Numbered from the stretch's first letter, positions 26,927 to 37,117 are shown. The stretch: DNA of 64,000 nt from an uncultured Acetatifactor sp. (GCA_947624245.1 CANQJL010000001.1:1-64000), one strand, 5' to 3'. Notes: generated by a model not told the origin, from the letters alone. Translations and numbers: made by a program.

Positions 26927-29005
26927 TCAGTCCGTCCTCAGCGAGAAGTCGCTTCTATCCAAAGAAAAATTCGGATTGTAATAAGGATCGCCGGCTTCCA
27001 GCGCCTCCTTCCATTTCTTCCTGAATCTTTCGGACTCCCTGTCATAGCGCTCCGCGCGCTCACCCTGATCGTCCAGCCCTCTGGAGACGGATTCGTAGTG
27101 ATACAGCTCGGCAAAGGGCGTCCAGACGTTCAGAAGCCCCTTCTCCCGCAGCTTCAGGCAGAGATCCACATCGTTCAGAGAGACTGCGAATTCTTCATCC
27201 AGTCCCCCCACTTCTTCAAACAAGCGCTTCTTCACCAAAAGGCAGGCCCCCGTCACCGCCGAGACGTCCTGTGCAAAACACAGCCGCCCCATGTATCCGA
27301 GATTCTGCTTCGGCACCTTATAATGAGTGTGTCCCGCAGTGCGGTGGGCGCCCAGTCCGATCACGACCCCTGCGTGCTGAATCGTCATATCCGGATAGTA
27401 GAGCTTTGCCCCCACAGCTCCCACATCTTCCCGCTGCGCATACATAAGAAGCTCCTCCAGCCAATTGGAAGTGATCACCTCCGTATCGTTGTTCAAAAGA
27501 AGAATATAGTCGCCGGAAGCATACCTTTCTCCCAGATTATTGACCGCGGAATAGTTGAACTGCCCCCGATAAGTGATGATCGCCGCCCTGCCGTCTCGGC
27601 TCCTGAGACAGCCTCCGTCCTTCGGCCTGCAGGACTTGATCTCCTTTTTAGGCATACCGGCCGTTTCTGTCCCCTCTCCTGCAGCCGCACAGGCATAGTC
27701 ATAGCCCAGAAGACTGCTGTAATACTCCCTGATTTCTTCCGTCTCACTGTTATTCTCCACGATCAGGATCTCATAATTGTCATAGGTGGATTTTTCCAAA
27801 ATGGAGGACACGCAGCGGCGCAGATCTTCCGCATGGTCCTTATTTGGAATAACAATAGTTATCTTTGGATTGCCTATAATCTGATAACGAATCCGGAAAA
27901 TCGTTTCACACGCCCTTGTGCTGGTGATGGTGAAATGTTCCATACCGTGAGCCCTCAGATGATCCGAAATGGCTCCCACGGCCGCCTTGACGGCGTAAGG
28001 CTTCGCCTCGATTCCCGCCGCCACACTGCCCGCATGGCTCCGCCAGTAATACATGAGCTTCGGCACGTGTACTACCTTCTTTGCCCGATCCGTCAACCGC
28101 AGGATCATATCGTGATCCTGGCTGCCGTCAAAATTGGGCCGGAACAGCTCTGTGCCATCCAACAGCTCTCGGGAAAAAACACTGAAATGACAGATATAAT
28201 TGTTGGCCCGCAGATTATCCGGAGCATAATCCGGCTTAAAATGCATCGTCAGCATCTTATTGATATTGCCGCTCTTAAAGGTAGTCTCGTCACAGTAGAG
28301 ATAATCCGCCCCCTGTTCATTAATCGCCTTCACATACTCGAACAACACGCAGGGATGAAGAATGTCATCATGGTCAAAAAGACCGATATACTCTCCTGTG
28401 GACATTTCATAACACCTGTTTGTATTTCCTGCTATTCCCTCATTTTTTGCAAGCTTCCGATATAAAATGCGCCCGTCGGATTGTCTGCGGTACTCCTCGC
28501 AGATTTCCCCCACGTAACTGTGCTCCTCATCCGAACCGTCTGCCAGACACAGTTCCCAGTTCGGATAGGTCTGGTTCATCACCGAGTCCAGCATCTCCCT
28601 GAGAAACTTGGCCGGAGTGTTCCAGAGAGGCACCAAAATACTGATCTTCACCATTCTCTCAAACTTTGTCTCACGCTGAACGGCCGCCTGCTCCGGCGTG
28701 GGAAAGCTTTCGGTTCCGTAGCTCGCCATCCGGGCCCGCTGCCTTTTCTTTGCCGCCAGTTTCCGCAGAAAATCCCGCGGTCCGCCGCAATGTCCCAGCC
28801 GTTCCTTCTGTCTCGCCAGAAAGTGGAACAGACTTCTGGCAGGCTTGCTGATCTTCCACAGCTTGTTCTGCCGAATGCGATCCAGCTGAAACTGCAGGTC
28901 TTCCGCCTGGCTCTCCAGAAGTACCACTCTGTCGCTTAAGTCCGCGCATCTTACATGTTCTTTTTCATATGCTTCCCTGTAGTCAATCTCCGCCACTTCC
29001 GTCAC
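26927..29005 (-). CDS. Dual-domain GT2 glycosyltransferase
   Basis: A 692-aa protein with a short coiled coil (about 15-50) and two GT2 domains. Domain 1 (about 118-345) has ISILVPLWNTP, LAKNEGIAGNTNRCYEMS, LFDHDDILHP and DGSQDHDMILR. Domain 2 (about 393-660) has ITIVIPNKDH, ILIVENNSET, LLNNDTEV, VGAVGAKLYYPD and FAVSLNDVDLCLKLRE. A roughly 45-residue insertion (about 475-520) separates the donor-site halves of domain 2. Two-domain enzymes of this kind build alternating linkages in rhamnose-rich and O-antigen glycans. The start is GTG at 29005 with AAAGGG close by; the exact start is uncertain. Confidence 0.88.
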   Translation of the reverse strand: MTEVAEIDYREAYEKEHVRCADLSDRVVLLESQAEDLQFQLDRIRQNKLWKISKPARSLFHFLARQKERLGHCGGPRDFLRKLAAKKRQRARMASYGTESFPTPEQAAVQRETKFERMVKISILVPLWNTPAKFLREMLDSVMNQTYPNWELCLADGSDEEHSYVGEICEEYRRQSDGRILYRKLAKNEGIAGNTNRCYEMSTGEYIGLFDHDDILHPCVLFEYVKAINEQGADYLYCDETTFKSGNINKMLTMHFKPDYAPDNLRANNYICHFSVFSRELLDGTELFRPNFDGSQDHDMILRLTDRAKKVVHVPKLMYYWRSHAGSVAAGIEAKPYAVKAAVGAISDHLRAHGMEHFTITSTRACETIFRIRYQIIGNPKITIVIPNKDHAEDLRRCVSSILEKSTYDNYEILIVENNSETEEIREYYSSLLGYDYACAAAGEGTETAGMPKKEIKSCRPKDGGCLRSRDGRAAIITYRGQFNYSAVNNLGERYASGDYILLLNNDTEVITSNWLEELLMYAQREDVGAVGAKLYYPDMTIQHAGVVIGLGAHRTAGHTHYKVPKQNLGYMGRLCFAQDVSAVTGACLLVKKRLFEEVGGLDEEFAVSLNDVDLCLKLREKGLLNVWTPFAELYHYESVSRGLDDQGERAERYDRESERFRKKWKEALEAGDPYYNPNFSLDRSDFSLRTD

Positions 29006-29062
29006 AGCCCTTTCTTCTCCGCCTTTGATTGCCGTCCGGTTCCGACGACTCCTTTACTGCTG

Positions 29063-30979
29063 TCATGTTCCGGCAGCGTCCGCACTGTCCCGCTCCCGCA
29101 CACGCAGGCACCGTCCCGCCCAGTGAAACAGTTTCAGGCCGCCGATACGATGAACCGCCAGAACGCCGATGCGGTAGCTTCCCGGTGCAAGTCTCTCGCC
29201 CTCGCGGCTCACCCGAAATCCTCCCAATGCCACATTCCTCTGGTCCGGCAGATTCGTTTCCAGATCATCTCTGTACTGTCCCTCCAGCTTCATGCAGAAC
29301 CGCTCGCCCGCTCCGTCCTCCTTCTCCAGGAACAGATACCTGTCATAACAGGCGTTATCATCTCCCAGCACTACGCTGTACCCCTGAATCCGACCGGGCC
29401 CTGCAGTCTCTATCCGCACCATCAGACATTCATCCTGCCGCCATTCCTCCGGCCCCTGCGCAGACACCCTCCACGCCGGACGCTGCACGGTATTGCGGGA
29501 GGTAATATACCCCGGCAGAATTCGACTGTCCAGTCCCTCCACATTCAACTGCTCCGGGTAACAGGGATCCGTTCCCAAAAATGCCGGATGCAGACGGTAC
29601 AGAAGCTCACGTTCCTCCTCCAGCCGCCTCTGCTTCTCCGGAGTCTCGTCACTTCCCCGGCTGAGAGATTCAAAGTGAAGGCCTCTGCAGTTGTTCAGCA
29701 CCACATTCCGATACCCTGCCTCCCACAGTCTGAATCCCAGCTCCACATCATTATAAGCCACTTTGAGCCGGGAATCAAAGCCTCCCGCCTCATCGAATTT
29801 CCGTCTCTCTATCATCAGGCAGGCTGCCGTCACCGCAAGGCAGTTATGGGAAAATCGGTTTCTTCCGAAATAATAACTCCTGTTATCCTCAAAAAACTGC
29901 ATTTTGTGCACCGGCCCCGCCAAAAGATTGGTGATGCCGTCATGCTGGATCCTGAGATCGTCCGGATACCGCAGCTTTATCCCCACCGCTCCCACATAAG
30001 GCAGCGCCGCTTTTGCACACATTTTCTCCAAGCAGCCGTCGTCGCACAGCTCCACATCGTCGTTCAAAAAAAGCAGGTAATTTCCCCGAGCCTGCTCCGC
30101 TCCCAAATTGCACATGGAAGAAAAATTAAATTCCATGGGCCTATAGAGGTATGTCTCCCCCTGCAGCAGCTTCTCTATGACCTCTCGGTTCCGGGGACTG
30201 CTGCCGTTGTCCACCACTATGATCTCCGAATCCTTTCCAAGGGCCTTCTTCAGAGCCGCAAGGCATTTTTCCAGCGTCTGCGGATTGTCCTTGGAAGGTA
30301 TGATCACGGAAAGACTTCCCTCCCCGAAATTCCCTGCCCGTTCTGCCAGATGTCCGAAAAGTCCCTCTCCCGCCGGACATGCCAGATAGGTCTCCCACAC
30401 GCTCTCGTCCTCCGCGTGAAAGAGAATTTCCGGAAGCCTTTGCACGGAGACACAGCCCTTCTCAAAAGCGCCCGCCTCCTCCAACAGCGCGTCCAATCCC
30501 GGCCGGATCTGCGAGGGCTCCTCATAAAGAACCCGAGATCCTTCTTCCTCTAAGAGCAGACCGGCGAAATGGCGCCGGGCGGCGGATGGTCTGACCGCGA
30601 TCACGCTTCCCGGATAAAAACAGTCCAGATACAGATCGGGGGACCAGCATGGCCTGTACCACGGATTCCGGCGGATACCGTCCGGTCCTGCCGCATCTTC
30701 ATCGCCGTACAGCACCTCGCATTCCGGATGCCGCCGAAAATAATCCTCTATCTTCCGGAGGGCCGTCTCCGCCAGGCTTCCCCGCTTCTGCAGAATCAGC
30801 ACCGCCCGGCTCTCAGAGCTGCCCGCGCCGGAAGCCGTTCGATCCTCCCCAAGGGAAGCGGCTCGCTCCCGCTCTCTCACCCAGGAATCATAATCCGTTT
30901 TTTTCTCCCGAAGCCGTTTCTCGTATTCTCTGTCCAGCCGCCCCGTCAGCAGGGCCTTCACCGCGCTCTTTACCCCCAA
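29063..30979 (-). CDS. GT2 glycosyltransferase with flanking accessory domains
   Basis: A 638-aa protein. The N-terminal 230 residues look like a degenerate GT2 half (ILQKRGSLAETALRKIEDY, YGDEDAAGPDG). The active domain (about 245-470) has LSVIIPSKDNP, IIVVDNGSS, LFLNDDVEL, VGAVGIKLRYPD and VAYNDVELGFRLWE. The C-terminal 150 residues form a beta-rich domain (about 500-635) that could bind carbohydrate. The start is TTG at 30979, 6 nt after AGGAG. With the two neighbouring GT2 genes it most likely polymerises or terminates the exported chain. Confidence 0.85.
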   Translation of the reverse strand: MGVKSAVKALLTGRLDREYEKRLREKKTDYDSWVRERERAASLGEDRTASGAGSSESRAVLILQKRGSLAETALRKIEDYFRRHPECEVLYGDEDAAGPDGIRRNPWYRPCWSPDLYLDCFYPGSVIAVRPSAARRHFAGLLLEEEGSRVLYEEPSQIRPGLDALLEEAGAFEKGCVSVQRLPEILFHAEDESVWETYLACPAGEGLFGHLAERAGNFGEGSLSVIIPSKDNPQTLEKCLAALKKALGKDSEIIVVDNGSSPRNREVIEKLLQGETYLYRPMEFNFSSMCNLGAEQARGNYLLFLNDDVELCDDGCLEKMCAKAALPYVGAVGIKLRYPDDLRIQHDGITNLLAGPVHKMQFFEDNRSYYFGRNRFSHNCLAVTAACLMIERRKFDEAGGFDSRLKVAYNDVELGFRLWEAGYRNVVLNNCRGLHFESLSRGSDETPEKQRRLEEERELLYRLHPAFLGTDPCYPEQLNVEGLDSRILPGYITSRNTVQRPAWRVSAQGPEEWRQDECLMVRIETAGPGRIQGYSVVLGDDNACYDRYLFLEKEDGAGERFCMKLEGQYRDDLETNLPDQRNVALGGFRVSREGERLAPGSYRIGVLAVHRIGGLKLFHWAGRCLRVRERDSADAAGT

Positions 30980-31006
30980 CTGCCTCTCCTCACCGCTAAA
31001 ATAAAT

Positions 31007-33094
31007 TTATCGCAATCCTCTCAGGCCTTTTCTCTGCGATCCGGCCAGTGCCGCCGTCTCCGGCGTCAGGCGTATCACCTCAAGTCTCGCGGAGAGCAGA
31101 TTCTCCCCCTGAGGGCTGCATGCCGCCAGATCGATACAGATATTGGGATCCTCTGCGGGAAATATATAACAGGCGTTTTCTTTCCCGTCGGAATCCTTTG
31201 TCAAAATACTCTTTCCGTTTACGGTCACAGCCCCCTTTTTCCCGAGGGGAACCGCTCTGTCATTAAACTTAAGCTCCAGCACTCTGCAGATGCAGGGATC
31301 CATGCCGGGATCTATGCGGATCGCCCTCACATCGCCTGAGGCGGATACCTGAAACTCCGCTTCGCGTTCGGTACGCCACACATCCTGCAAAAACTCCGAC
31401 TCTTCCTCCCGAAAGCCGCTTCCTGTGTCCCGATAGATCTGAATGCGGGCAGAACTCTCCATATCTTTGAATTTGCCGATCCATTTCTCAGGGTACAGCA
31501 CGTCCCCGCCGAAAAGCTCCCGAAGCTGCGCCATGGATAATTGCTTTCCGGTCACGAACTGCTGAAACTGTGCTTCTTGTTGCCGATATTCCTCTGCATC
31601 CGAGGCGGTGATATCCAGCTTATCCAGAATCCTGTCGAGCTCCAGCCTGTTTCTCTGCTCATCCTCCAACAGATAACAGTATACCGCGCGAAACGCCAAT
31701 TCCTTGGTCTCGATCGTCCGCCCAAAGGTCCACTCGTAATCTATCAACGTCCAGTTCTCTCCGTCTACCAGCACATTGGAAAAGACCGGATCAAAGTCCG
31801 CGACACCTGCTGCCTCATTGTAGCCGATGCGCTCCACATACTGATCGAACAGCTTATGAAAACCCTCCACATCCTGCCTCTGCAGACACTCGTCCAAAAG
31901 CTCCGACAGCGGAGTCCCGTTTTCAAAAGGGAAACGCGCATACACCGTTCCTTCCTGCTCTATCAGCTCGCAGGGATTGATCCGCAGGCCGCTTCCCTCG
32001 TACCGTTCGGTCAGCAGCTCACATGCCAGAGCCATTCCGCGCACATGCTCCTGTGCCTCCTCGGTCAAAGGATACTTGCAGACATACGCTTTCCCCTCAT
32101 CGTTTCGGGAGATCGTGGTTTTGATCCGGTATTCCGGCGCCCTGTCATTGGAATACTTTACATAATCCGGCGGAAAATCTTTTCCCAGCACCGCCACATA
32201 GGAATTAGCGAACACGGAGAACAGCCCGTCCCTCACGATTCCGTCATAAGCGCGCTTTTCATCGAACAAAAGCATTCTGTCACAGTCAAAATTACGTATG
32301 TTATTTGATAATTCTCCTCTGCCGGGCAGATATCGGTCCGAATACAGAGCGGTCATAAATTTGTAATCGGGATAGGGATAGTAAAAGCGATACTCCTGAA
32401 TACCGCACCGGCGAAAGATCCTCTCCAGCCCCTTTCGCGAAAAGGTCCGCACCACACCGCCCTCCGGATAATCTTCAATACCGCCGAAATATGTTCCCAG
32501 ATGGTCTTCCTTACATCCCGCAAAATATTTCAGTCCGTACTTATTCTCAATGGCAATAATGATCCTGCCTTCCGGCGCCAGATGTTTCTTCAGTATCTCC
32601 AGAAACTCCTCATAGGGTCTGTCGCCGCCGATATAGCCTCTGCCGTACTCAAACACGCCGATGAGGCAGATATAGTCGAAATCGGCCGGCAGATCCGGCT
32701 CCACGTCCTTAAAATTTCCCACATGTATGGTAATATTCTCGCACTCGCTGTGCCGGTAAGCGTTGATCAGGCTGCGCTTTTTGGACAGCTCCACACAGGT
32801 GACGCTGCCAGCCTTTCGGGAAAGCGCACCTGTGATTGCTCCGCATCCGCTGCCCACCTCCAGAACCTTGTCCGTCGCTTTCATGGGAATCCATTCCACG
32901 ATATTTTCCCGAAGAGGAGACAGATGATACAGAATCGGCCAGCTCTTTCTCTCCTCGATCACGCCGGCATACTCCACCTGAGAACGTCCCCTTGCGATAT
33001 CCAGCAGCTCGTCTTCCACCGCACCGTCGCAATACAGGTCTTCCCCCGGATATTTACTGTAATCCAATTTGATCTTTCCGATTTCTTCCGTCAT
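31007..33094 (-). CDS. Methyltransferase-kinase fusion, WbdD-like chain terminator candidate
   Basis: A 695-aa protein with three parts. The N-terminal SAM-methyltransferase has motif I VLEVGSGCGA (77-86) and VELSKKR. A protein-kinase-like/APH fold follows (about 325-490): Lys340 in YVCKY, catalytic loop ADFDPVFSN with Asp433, Asp435 and Asn440, and a metal Asp452 in LIDYEW. A beta-sandwich region (about 550-690) with IRIDPG resembles carbohydrate-binding domains attached to glycosyltransferases. In E. coli O8/O9a, WbdD (methyltransferase plus kinase) caps the chain end that Wzt then recognises; this gene sits 57 bp from a Wzt with a substrate domain. The ATG at 33094 is chosen over a TTG at 33121. 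Order and context fit a capping role, but homology to WbdD itself is unproven. Confidence 0.75.
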   Translation of the reverse strand: MTEEIGKIKLDYSKYPGEDLYCDGAVEDELLDIARGRSQVEYAGVIEERKSWPILYHLSPLRENIVEWIPMKATDKVLEVGSGCGAITGALSRKAGSVTCVELSKKRSLINAYRHSECENITIHVGNFKDVEPDLPADFDYICLIGVFEYGRGYIGGDRPYEEFLEILKKHLAPEGRIIIAIENKYGLKYFAGCKEDHLGTYFGGIEDYPEGGVVRTFSRKGLERIFRRCGIQEYRFYYPYPDYKFMTALYSDRYLPGRGELSNNIRNFDCDRMLLFDEKRAYDGIVRDGLFSVFANSYVAVLGKDFPPDYVKYSNDRAPEYRIKTTISRNDEGKAYVCKYPLTEEAQEHVRGMALACELLTERYEGSGLRINPCELIEQEGTVYARFPFENGTPLSELLDECLQRQDVEGFHKLFDQYVERIGYNEAAGVADFDPVFSNVLVDGENWTLIDYEWTFGRTIETKELAFRAVYCYLLEDEQRNRLELDRILDKLDITASDAEEYRQQEAQFQQFVTGKQLSMAQLRELFGGDVLYPEKWIGKFKDMESSARIQIYRDTGSGFREEESEFLQDVWRTEREAEFQVSASGDVRAIRIDPGMDPCICRVLELKFNDRAVPLGKKGAVTVNGKSILTKDSDGKENACYIFPAEDPNICIDLAACSPQGENLLSARLEVIRLTPETAALAGSQRKGLRGLR

Positions 33095-33151
33095 AAACCG
33101 ATGCTCTCCTGACCCTTCCAAACCACGCTGCCGGACTCCCGCGGCACATCC

Positions 33152-34555
33152 CTATGCTTTCTTTACAAAGGGGATTACCGTCTCCTCGTTCCTCGGCACA
33201 TCCGACACCTGAATTTTGGACTCCATATCGTAAAATCCCACCGTGTTCTTATCGGAGATTACGGTGATATTCAAAACGTCGTAAAGCCGGTGGTACACTT
33301 CAAAATTCTCCCCGTTATAGCCCGTCACGCCCAGAGACAGCAGATATTCTCCGCCCTGCAGGCTCATCCGCTGGGTGAAGGTCACGTCCTTCACCTGACC
33401 GGCTTTCCCCGGTTCCAGATAAGCCTTCTCGATCATGGAGTTCGTCCCCGTGATCTCCGTCCCCTGCACGTTCTTCACGCTGAACGCAAAAATGGGCGCC
33501 GGCACAGTGGCCAGAAAACGCACCCTCATGTGCACGGTGAACTCCGTTCCCTTAATCACCGCCGTGCTTTTCACGCCCCGCTCATCGGTAATATAAAATT
33601 CCTCGATCTGAGCCTGCCCCGTACCGTATTCCAGAGCGCCGGGATTCAAAGCCTCCTCCGGTGCTCCCGCAGCGGCTTTTTCCGCCCTCTTTCCTCCGCT
33701 GCGTCCCCTGCTCTCCAGGGAGCGCCCGGCAGCTCGTCGAAGCTCCTCATCATCCAAAAGATGGGGCCCCTTTTGTTCCGGCACTTCATACTGTCCCACC
33801 AGAACGCGTTTATACGCGTCGATCATCTCCTTAGGGCTTCCCTCTCCCAGAAGATTCCCTTGATTCAGCAGAAAGACTCTGTCGCAGTACTTGCTGATGC
33901 TGCTCAGGTCGTGGCTCACAAACACGATGGTCTTGCCCATCTTCTTAAATTCCTCGAATTTATGGTAGCATTTTGCCTGAAAGAACACATCTCCCACGGA
34001 GAGCGCCTCGTCCACGATCAGGATCTCCGGCTCGATATTAATGGCTACCGCAAAGGCCAGCCGCACGAACATGCCGCTGGAATACGTCTTTACCGGCTGG
34101 TACACATAATCTCCAATATCCGCGAACTCCAGGATCGCCGGAAGTTTTTCATCGATCTCCTTCTCGGAAAATCCCATCATGGTGCCGTTCAGATATACGT
34201 TTTCCAATCCGCTGTACTCCTGATTGAATCCCGCCCCCAGCTCCAGAAGCGCCGATATCCGGCCGTTTACATGAACTTCCCCTGAGGTGGGATTCAGCAC
34301 GCCGGTGATGATCTTCAGTATCGTGGATTTTCCGGAGCCGTTGGTTCCGATGATACCCACGGTCTCACCACTGTTGATATTCATATTGATGCCATTCAGA
34401 GCATAGTGCAGCTTATAAACCTTCTTTCGCCCCAGTCCCAGAGCCTCCTTGAGGCGATCCTGCGGCTTGTCATACAGTTTATAGGTCTTTACAACATTTT
34501 TTACTTCTATAGCAGGGATATCTATCTCCTGCACGCTTATCTGATTTTCTTTCAT
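33152..34555 (-). CDS. wzt: Polysaccharide ABC exporter ATP-binding protein with C-terminal glycan-binding domain
   Basis: A 467-aa ATPase of the Wzt/TagH type. Walker A GTNGSGKST (70-78), signature YSSGM (158-162), Walker B ILIVDEA (178-184) and H-loop His215 are intact. A charged, alanine-rich linker (about 265-310) leads to a beta-sandwich domain (about 315-445) of the Wzt-C kind, which in O8/O9a systems binds the modified non-reducing end before export. It pairs with the permease at 36130-37110, although a membrane-protein gene lies between them. It exports the undecaprenyl-linked polysaccharide across the membrane. Confidence 0.92.
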   Translation of the reverse strand: MKENQISVQEIDIPAIEVKNVVKTYKLYDKPQDRLKEALGLGRKKVYKLHYALNGINMNINSGETVGIIGTNGSGKSTILKIITGVLNPTSGEVHVNGRISALLELGAGFNQEYSGLENVYLNGTMMGFSEKEIDEKLPAILEFADIGDYVYQPVKTYSSGMFVRLAFAVAINIEPEILIVDEALSVGDVFFQAKCYHKFEEFKKMGKTIVFVSHDLSSISKYCDRVFLLNQGNLLGEGSPKEMIDAYKRVLVGQYEVPEQKGPHLLDDEELRRAAGRSLESRGRSGGKRAEKAAAGAPEEALNPGALEYGTGQAQIEEFYITDERGVKSTAVIKGTEFTVHMRVRFLATVPAPIFAFSVKNVQGTEITGTNSMIEKAYLEPGKAGQVKDVTFTQRMSLQGGEYLLSLGVTGYNGENFEVYHRLYDVLNITVISDKNTVGFYDMESKIQVSDVPRNEETVIPFVKKA

Positions 34556-34586
34556 ACCGCTCTACCACTGTCCTCACATGCTCTGC

Positions 34587-36104
34587 TCACCCGTCACTGT
34601 TTTCAATACATATGATAGCCTGTTTCCCATACCAGGAAGCCATAGATGCGTTCTCCTCCCGCCCGGGGTCGGAGGAAAGCTCTCCCGCGCAGATCGGCGC
34701 CGGTTTAAAATGATACGGAGGAACCTCCACCACATCGCCTCCGTTTTCGATCCTTTCGACTCTGTCAAGGTATTCTTTGTGAAATTCATTTGCCTGCCCC
34801 AAATGCACATATAAATAAGCGCAATAGGACGAGAAATGTCCTTCTTTCCAAGTGTCCGCCCTAAATATAGCCAGAAGGAAAACAGCTATTGCTAAATAAT
34901 AGATCGCCGGAACTCCCTTTCTCTGTTCCGCGTTTCCCGCTTTTCCTTTTTGCGCCGCTTTCTGCCAGAGCCACCCCAGAAGATACACCTCGTTCACCAG
35001 AAGCAAAAGCTGCAACGTGATCTTGACCGCATTCAGAGTGCGTCCCAGTCCTGCCGTTCCCATTGCGTACAGGCTCGGCGTAAATCCCGTGGCATAAAAG
35101 CAATAGGACAAGGCCAGCACTACTCCGGGCAGGCGAAAACGAAAATTCACTTTCTTCAGCATATGCCAGATCAGAGGAAGAATCATCAGCATAGCCGCCA
35201 GCATCTGCAGACCGGTAAATCTCGGGAACAAGACTGCTCCTTCCTTAAAAGAGCGAAGAATCGCCTCCGGCGCATTCAGTCCCTGAAACAAAGCTCCTCT
35301 TTTATCATTGCCGGGAGCCGTGGCATTTATCGCAAAGGACACGATATACACCAACAGCGACGGCAGCAGCAGAAGCGTCCTCTTTTTTCTGAGAAAGATT
35401 CCCAAAACCGTCAGCCCCGCTATCAGCAGCAAGCCCTGTAAGGCAGTGACATAGTTCGCACCGCCGGCCAGTACGGCGCCCAAGATGCTCCATATCACTA
35501 AAAACACCGTCTTTTTCTTTTTCTCCGTATATAACAGGGCGCTCCACCCTGCCAAGGTCAAAATCAGCAAAGAATGCATACCGACATAATGGACGCCCGG
35601 ATTATACCAATAGAAACCGGCACGGTCAGAATGGATAAACTCTACCGTTATTGCCGCTGCCGCAGCCTGAAGCGCAATACTGCATGCGCGTTCCGCCTTC
35701 AACACGCCCCGAAGCAATACTCCGGTCAGCACATAGGTCGAGACGGGCAGAATCAGAATGAGCATAAAAGGTCCCAGAAAATAGTACTTCATGTCCCATA
35801 CAAAGGGAGCAAAGCTCATGAAAAAGATAGAGGAAAATGTCCCTTGCCACGCATACCACGAAACTCTGGCACATTCCACCGCACCTTTCAACGCTCCGAC
35901 CAGACTGTCATCCTGGCTCATCGCCCTCTTCACGAACCCTCCGTAGTTGTAGTCATCATACCACGGAGCCGTGTACAGAGCCATTCTCAGCAGCGGCACG
36001 ATCAGCAGCACCAAAGCAGCAATTGCAAGGGGCGCCACCAATTTTATGCTCGGCCTCCACAAGATAATATTCTTTAGTTTCTGCCATACTTTCTTTTCTT
36101 TCAC
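34587..36104 (-). CDS. Polytopic membrane protein, GT-C/DUF6056-like
   Basis: A 505-aa protein with about 11-12 membrane segments. The first outward loop holds APWYDDYNYGG, with an acidic YDDY site like the catalytic Asp loop of GT-C glycosyltransferases. It ends in a soluble tail of about 80 residues. It looks like the uncharacterised DUF6056 group; this assignment is from memory of the pattern and not certain. The real start is a GTG at 36104, 7 nt after AGGAG, instead of the TTG at 36146 that would overlap wzm. Lying between wzm and wzt, it probably modifies the exported chain outside the membrane. Confidence 0.72.
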   Translation of the reverse strand: MKEKKVWQKLKNIILWRPSIKLVAPLAIAALVLLIVPLLRMALYTAPWYDDYNYGGFVKRAMSQDDSLVGALKGAVECARVSWYAWQGTFSSIFFMSFAPFVWDMKYYFLGPFMLILILPVSTYVLTGVLLRGVLKAERACSIALQAAAAAITVEFIHSDRAGFYWYNPGVHYVGMHSLLILTLAGWSALLYTEKKKKTVFLVIWSILGAVLAGGANYVTALQGLLLIAGLTVLGIFLRKKRTLLLLPSLLVYIVSFAINATAPGNDKRGALFQGLNAPEAILRSFKEGAVLFPRFTGLQMLAAMLMILPLIWHMLKKVNFRFRLPGVVLALSYCFYATGFTPSLYAMGTAGLGRTLNAVKITLQLLLLVNEVYLLGWLWQKAAQKGKAGNAEQRKGVPAIYYLAIAVFLLAIFRADTWKEGHFSSYCAYLYVHLGQANEFHKEYLDRVERIENGGDVVEVPPYHFKPAPICAGELSSDPGREENASMASWYGKQAIICIENSDG

Positions 36105-36129
36105 AATGTTTCTCCTATGAATCTTCCTT

Positions 36130-37110
36130 CTACAGCATATCTGCAAAATGTACCTTCAATCTCTTGAAGATTGCTCCTCCTACGCCAAAGAGGACAACGG
36201 TCACGATCCAGAAATACATCGTGGAAAAAAAGTCCTCAAAAAACCACTCCCTCTCATAGACGGCGCTCCGATACCCGTTGACGATATACACCAGCGGGTT
36301 CAATTTCAGGATTGTCACCCAAGTGGGGCTCAGCGAATTGATGTCCCAGAGAATGGGCGTGGCCCACATTCCTATCTGCAGCGCGATGTTGATGATCTGC
36401 GTAAGATCGCGGAAGAACACCACGATCGCGCAGGTGCTGTAGCTCAGCGCCAGCACAAAAATGAACAGGCACGCGCTGTAGTAAAATATCTGCAGGGTAT
36501 ATACCGTCGGGTAATACCCGTATACGGCGGCAACGATCAACAACACGCACACAAAGAACGCATGAATAAAAGTCGCCGCTATGATCTTGATAATGGGGAG
36601 CACACTGATCTTGAATACCACCTTTTTGACCAGATAGTTGTACTCCAGCATAGCGTTCGTGCCGTTGTTCAGCGCCTCGCTGAAAAAGAACCACGGCACC
36701 AGACCTGCCGTGAGAAACAGCACAAAGGGGACGTCCGTTGCGCCGCGTCCGGCGCCCTTCATGATCACGTCGAACACCACATAGTACATGCCTATCGTGA
36801 CTACCGGCTGCGCCATGGCCCACACCGCGCCCATATAGGAGCCTGCATACCGCTTTTTGAAATCGTTCTTTGCGAGCTTCCAGATCAGATGTCTGCTCTG
36901 AAAAAGCTCCACCGGCAGCGTGGTAAATTTTTCATACTGCACTGCAAAAATAATGCAGACCGCCAGGATCACTGCACAGGATATGATCTTCTTGGTCAAT
37001 TCTTCCTGCATATCCGCAAGGGGGCCGGCTTTGTGTGCGATGATGATCACCGCCATCAAGAACCCCGCAAGCGAAAATATGGTGATCCCGCCTCTTTTGC
37101 TTATCTTCAT
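36130..37110 (-). CDS. wzm: Polysaccharide ABC exporter permease
   Basis: A 326-aa ABC-2 permease of the Wzm/TagG type. After an unusual pair of extra N-terminal hydrophobic segments (about 7-26 and 41-58) comes the usual six-helix permease, starting at LIWKLAKNDFKKRYAGSYMG, a signature close to TagG/RfbA-type exporters. The ATG at 37110 (MKISKRGG) is used. It starts 7 bp after rfbC ends. With Wzt it should form the export channel, consistent with the absence of a Wzx flippase in the window. Confidence 0.92.
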   Translation of the reverse strand: MKISKRGGITIFSLAGFLMAVIIIAHKAGPLADMQEELTKKIISCAVILAVCIIFAVQYEKFTTLPVELFQSRHLIWKLAKNDFKKRYAGSYMGAVWAMAQPVVTIGMYYVVFDVIMKGAGRGATDVPFVLFLTAGLVPWFFFSEALNNGTNAMLEYNYLVKKVVFKISVLPIIKIIAATFIHAFFVCVLLIVAAVYGYYPTVYTLQIFYYSACLFIFVLALSYSTCAIVVFFRDLTQIINIALQIGMWATPILWDINSLSPTWVTILKLNPLVYIVNGYRSAVYEREWFFEDFFSTMYFWIVTVVLFGVGGAIFKRLKVHFADML

Positions 37111-37117
37111 TCTCCGA

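Noticed and set aside
27098..30553. Long plus-strand frames opposite the GT2 genes (455 and 532 aa)
   Set aside because: They are antisense shadows of genes with intact GT2 motifs.
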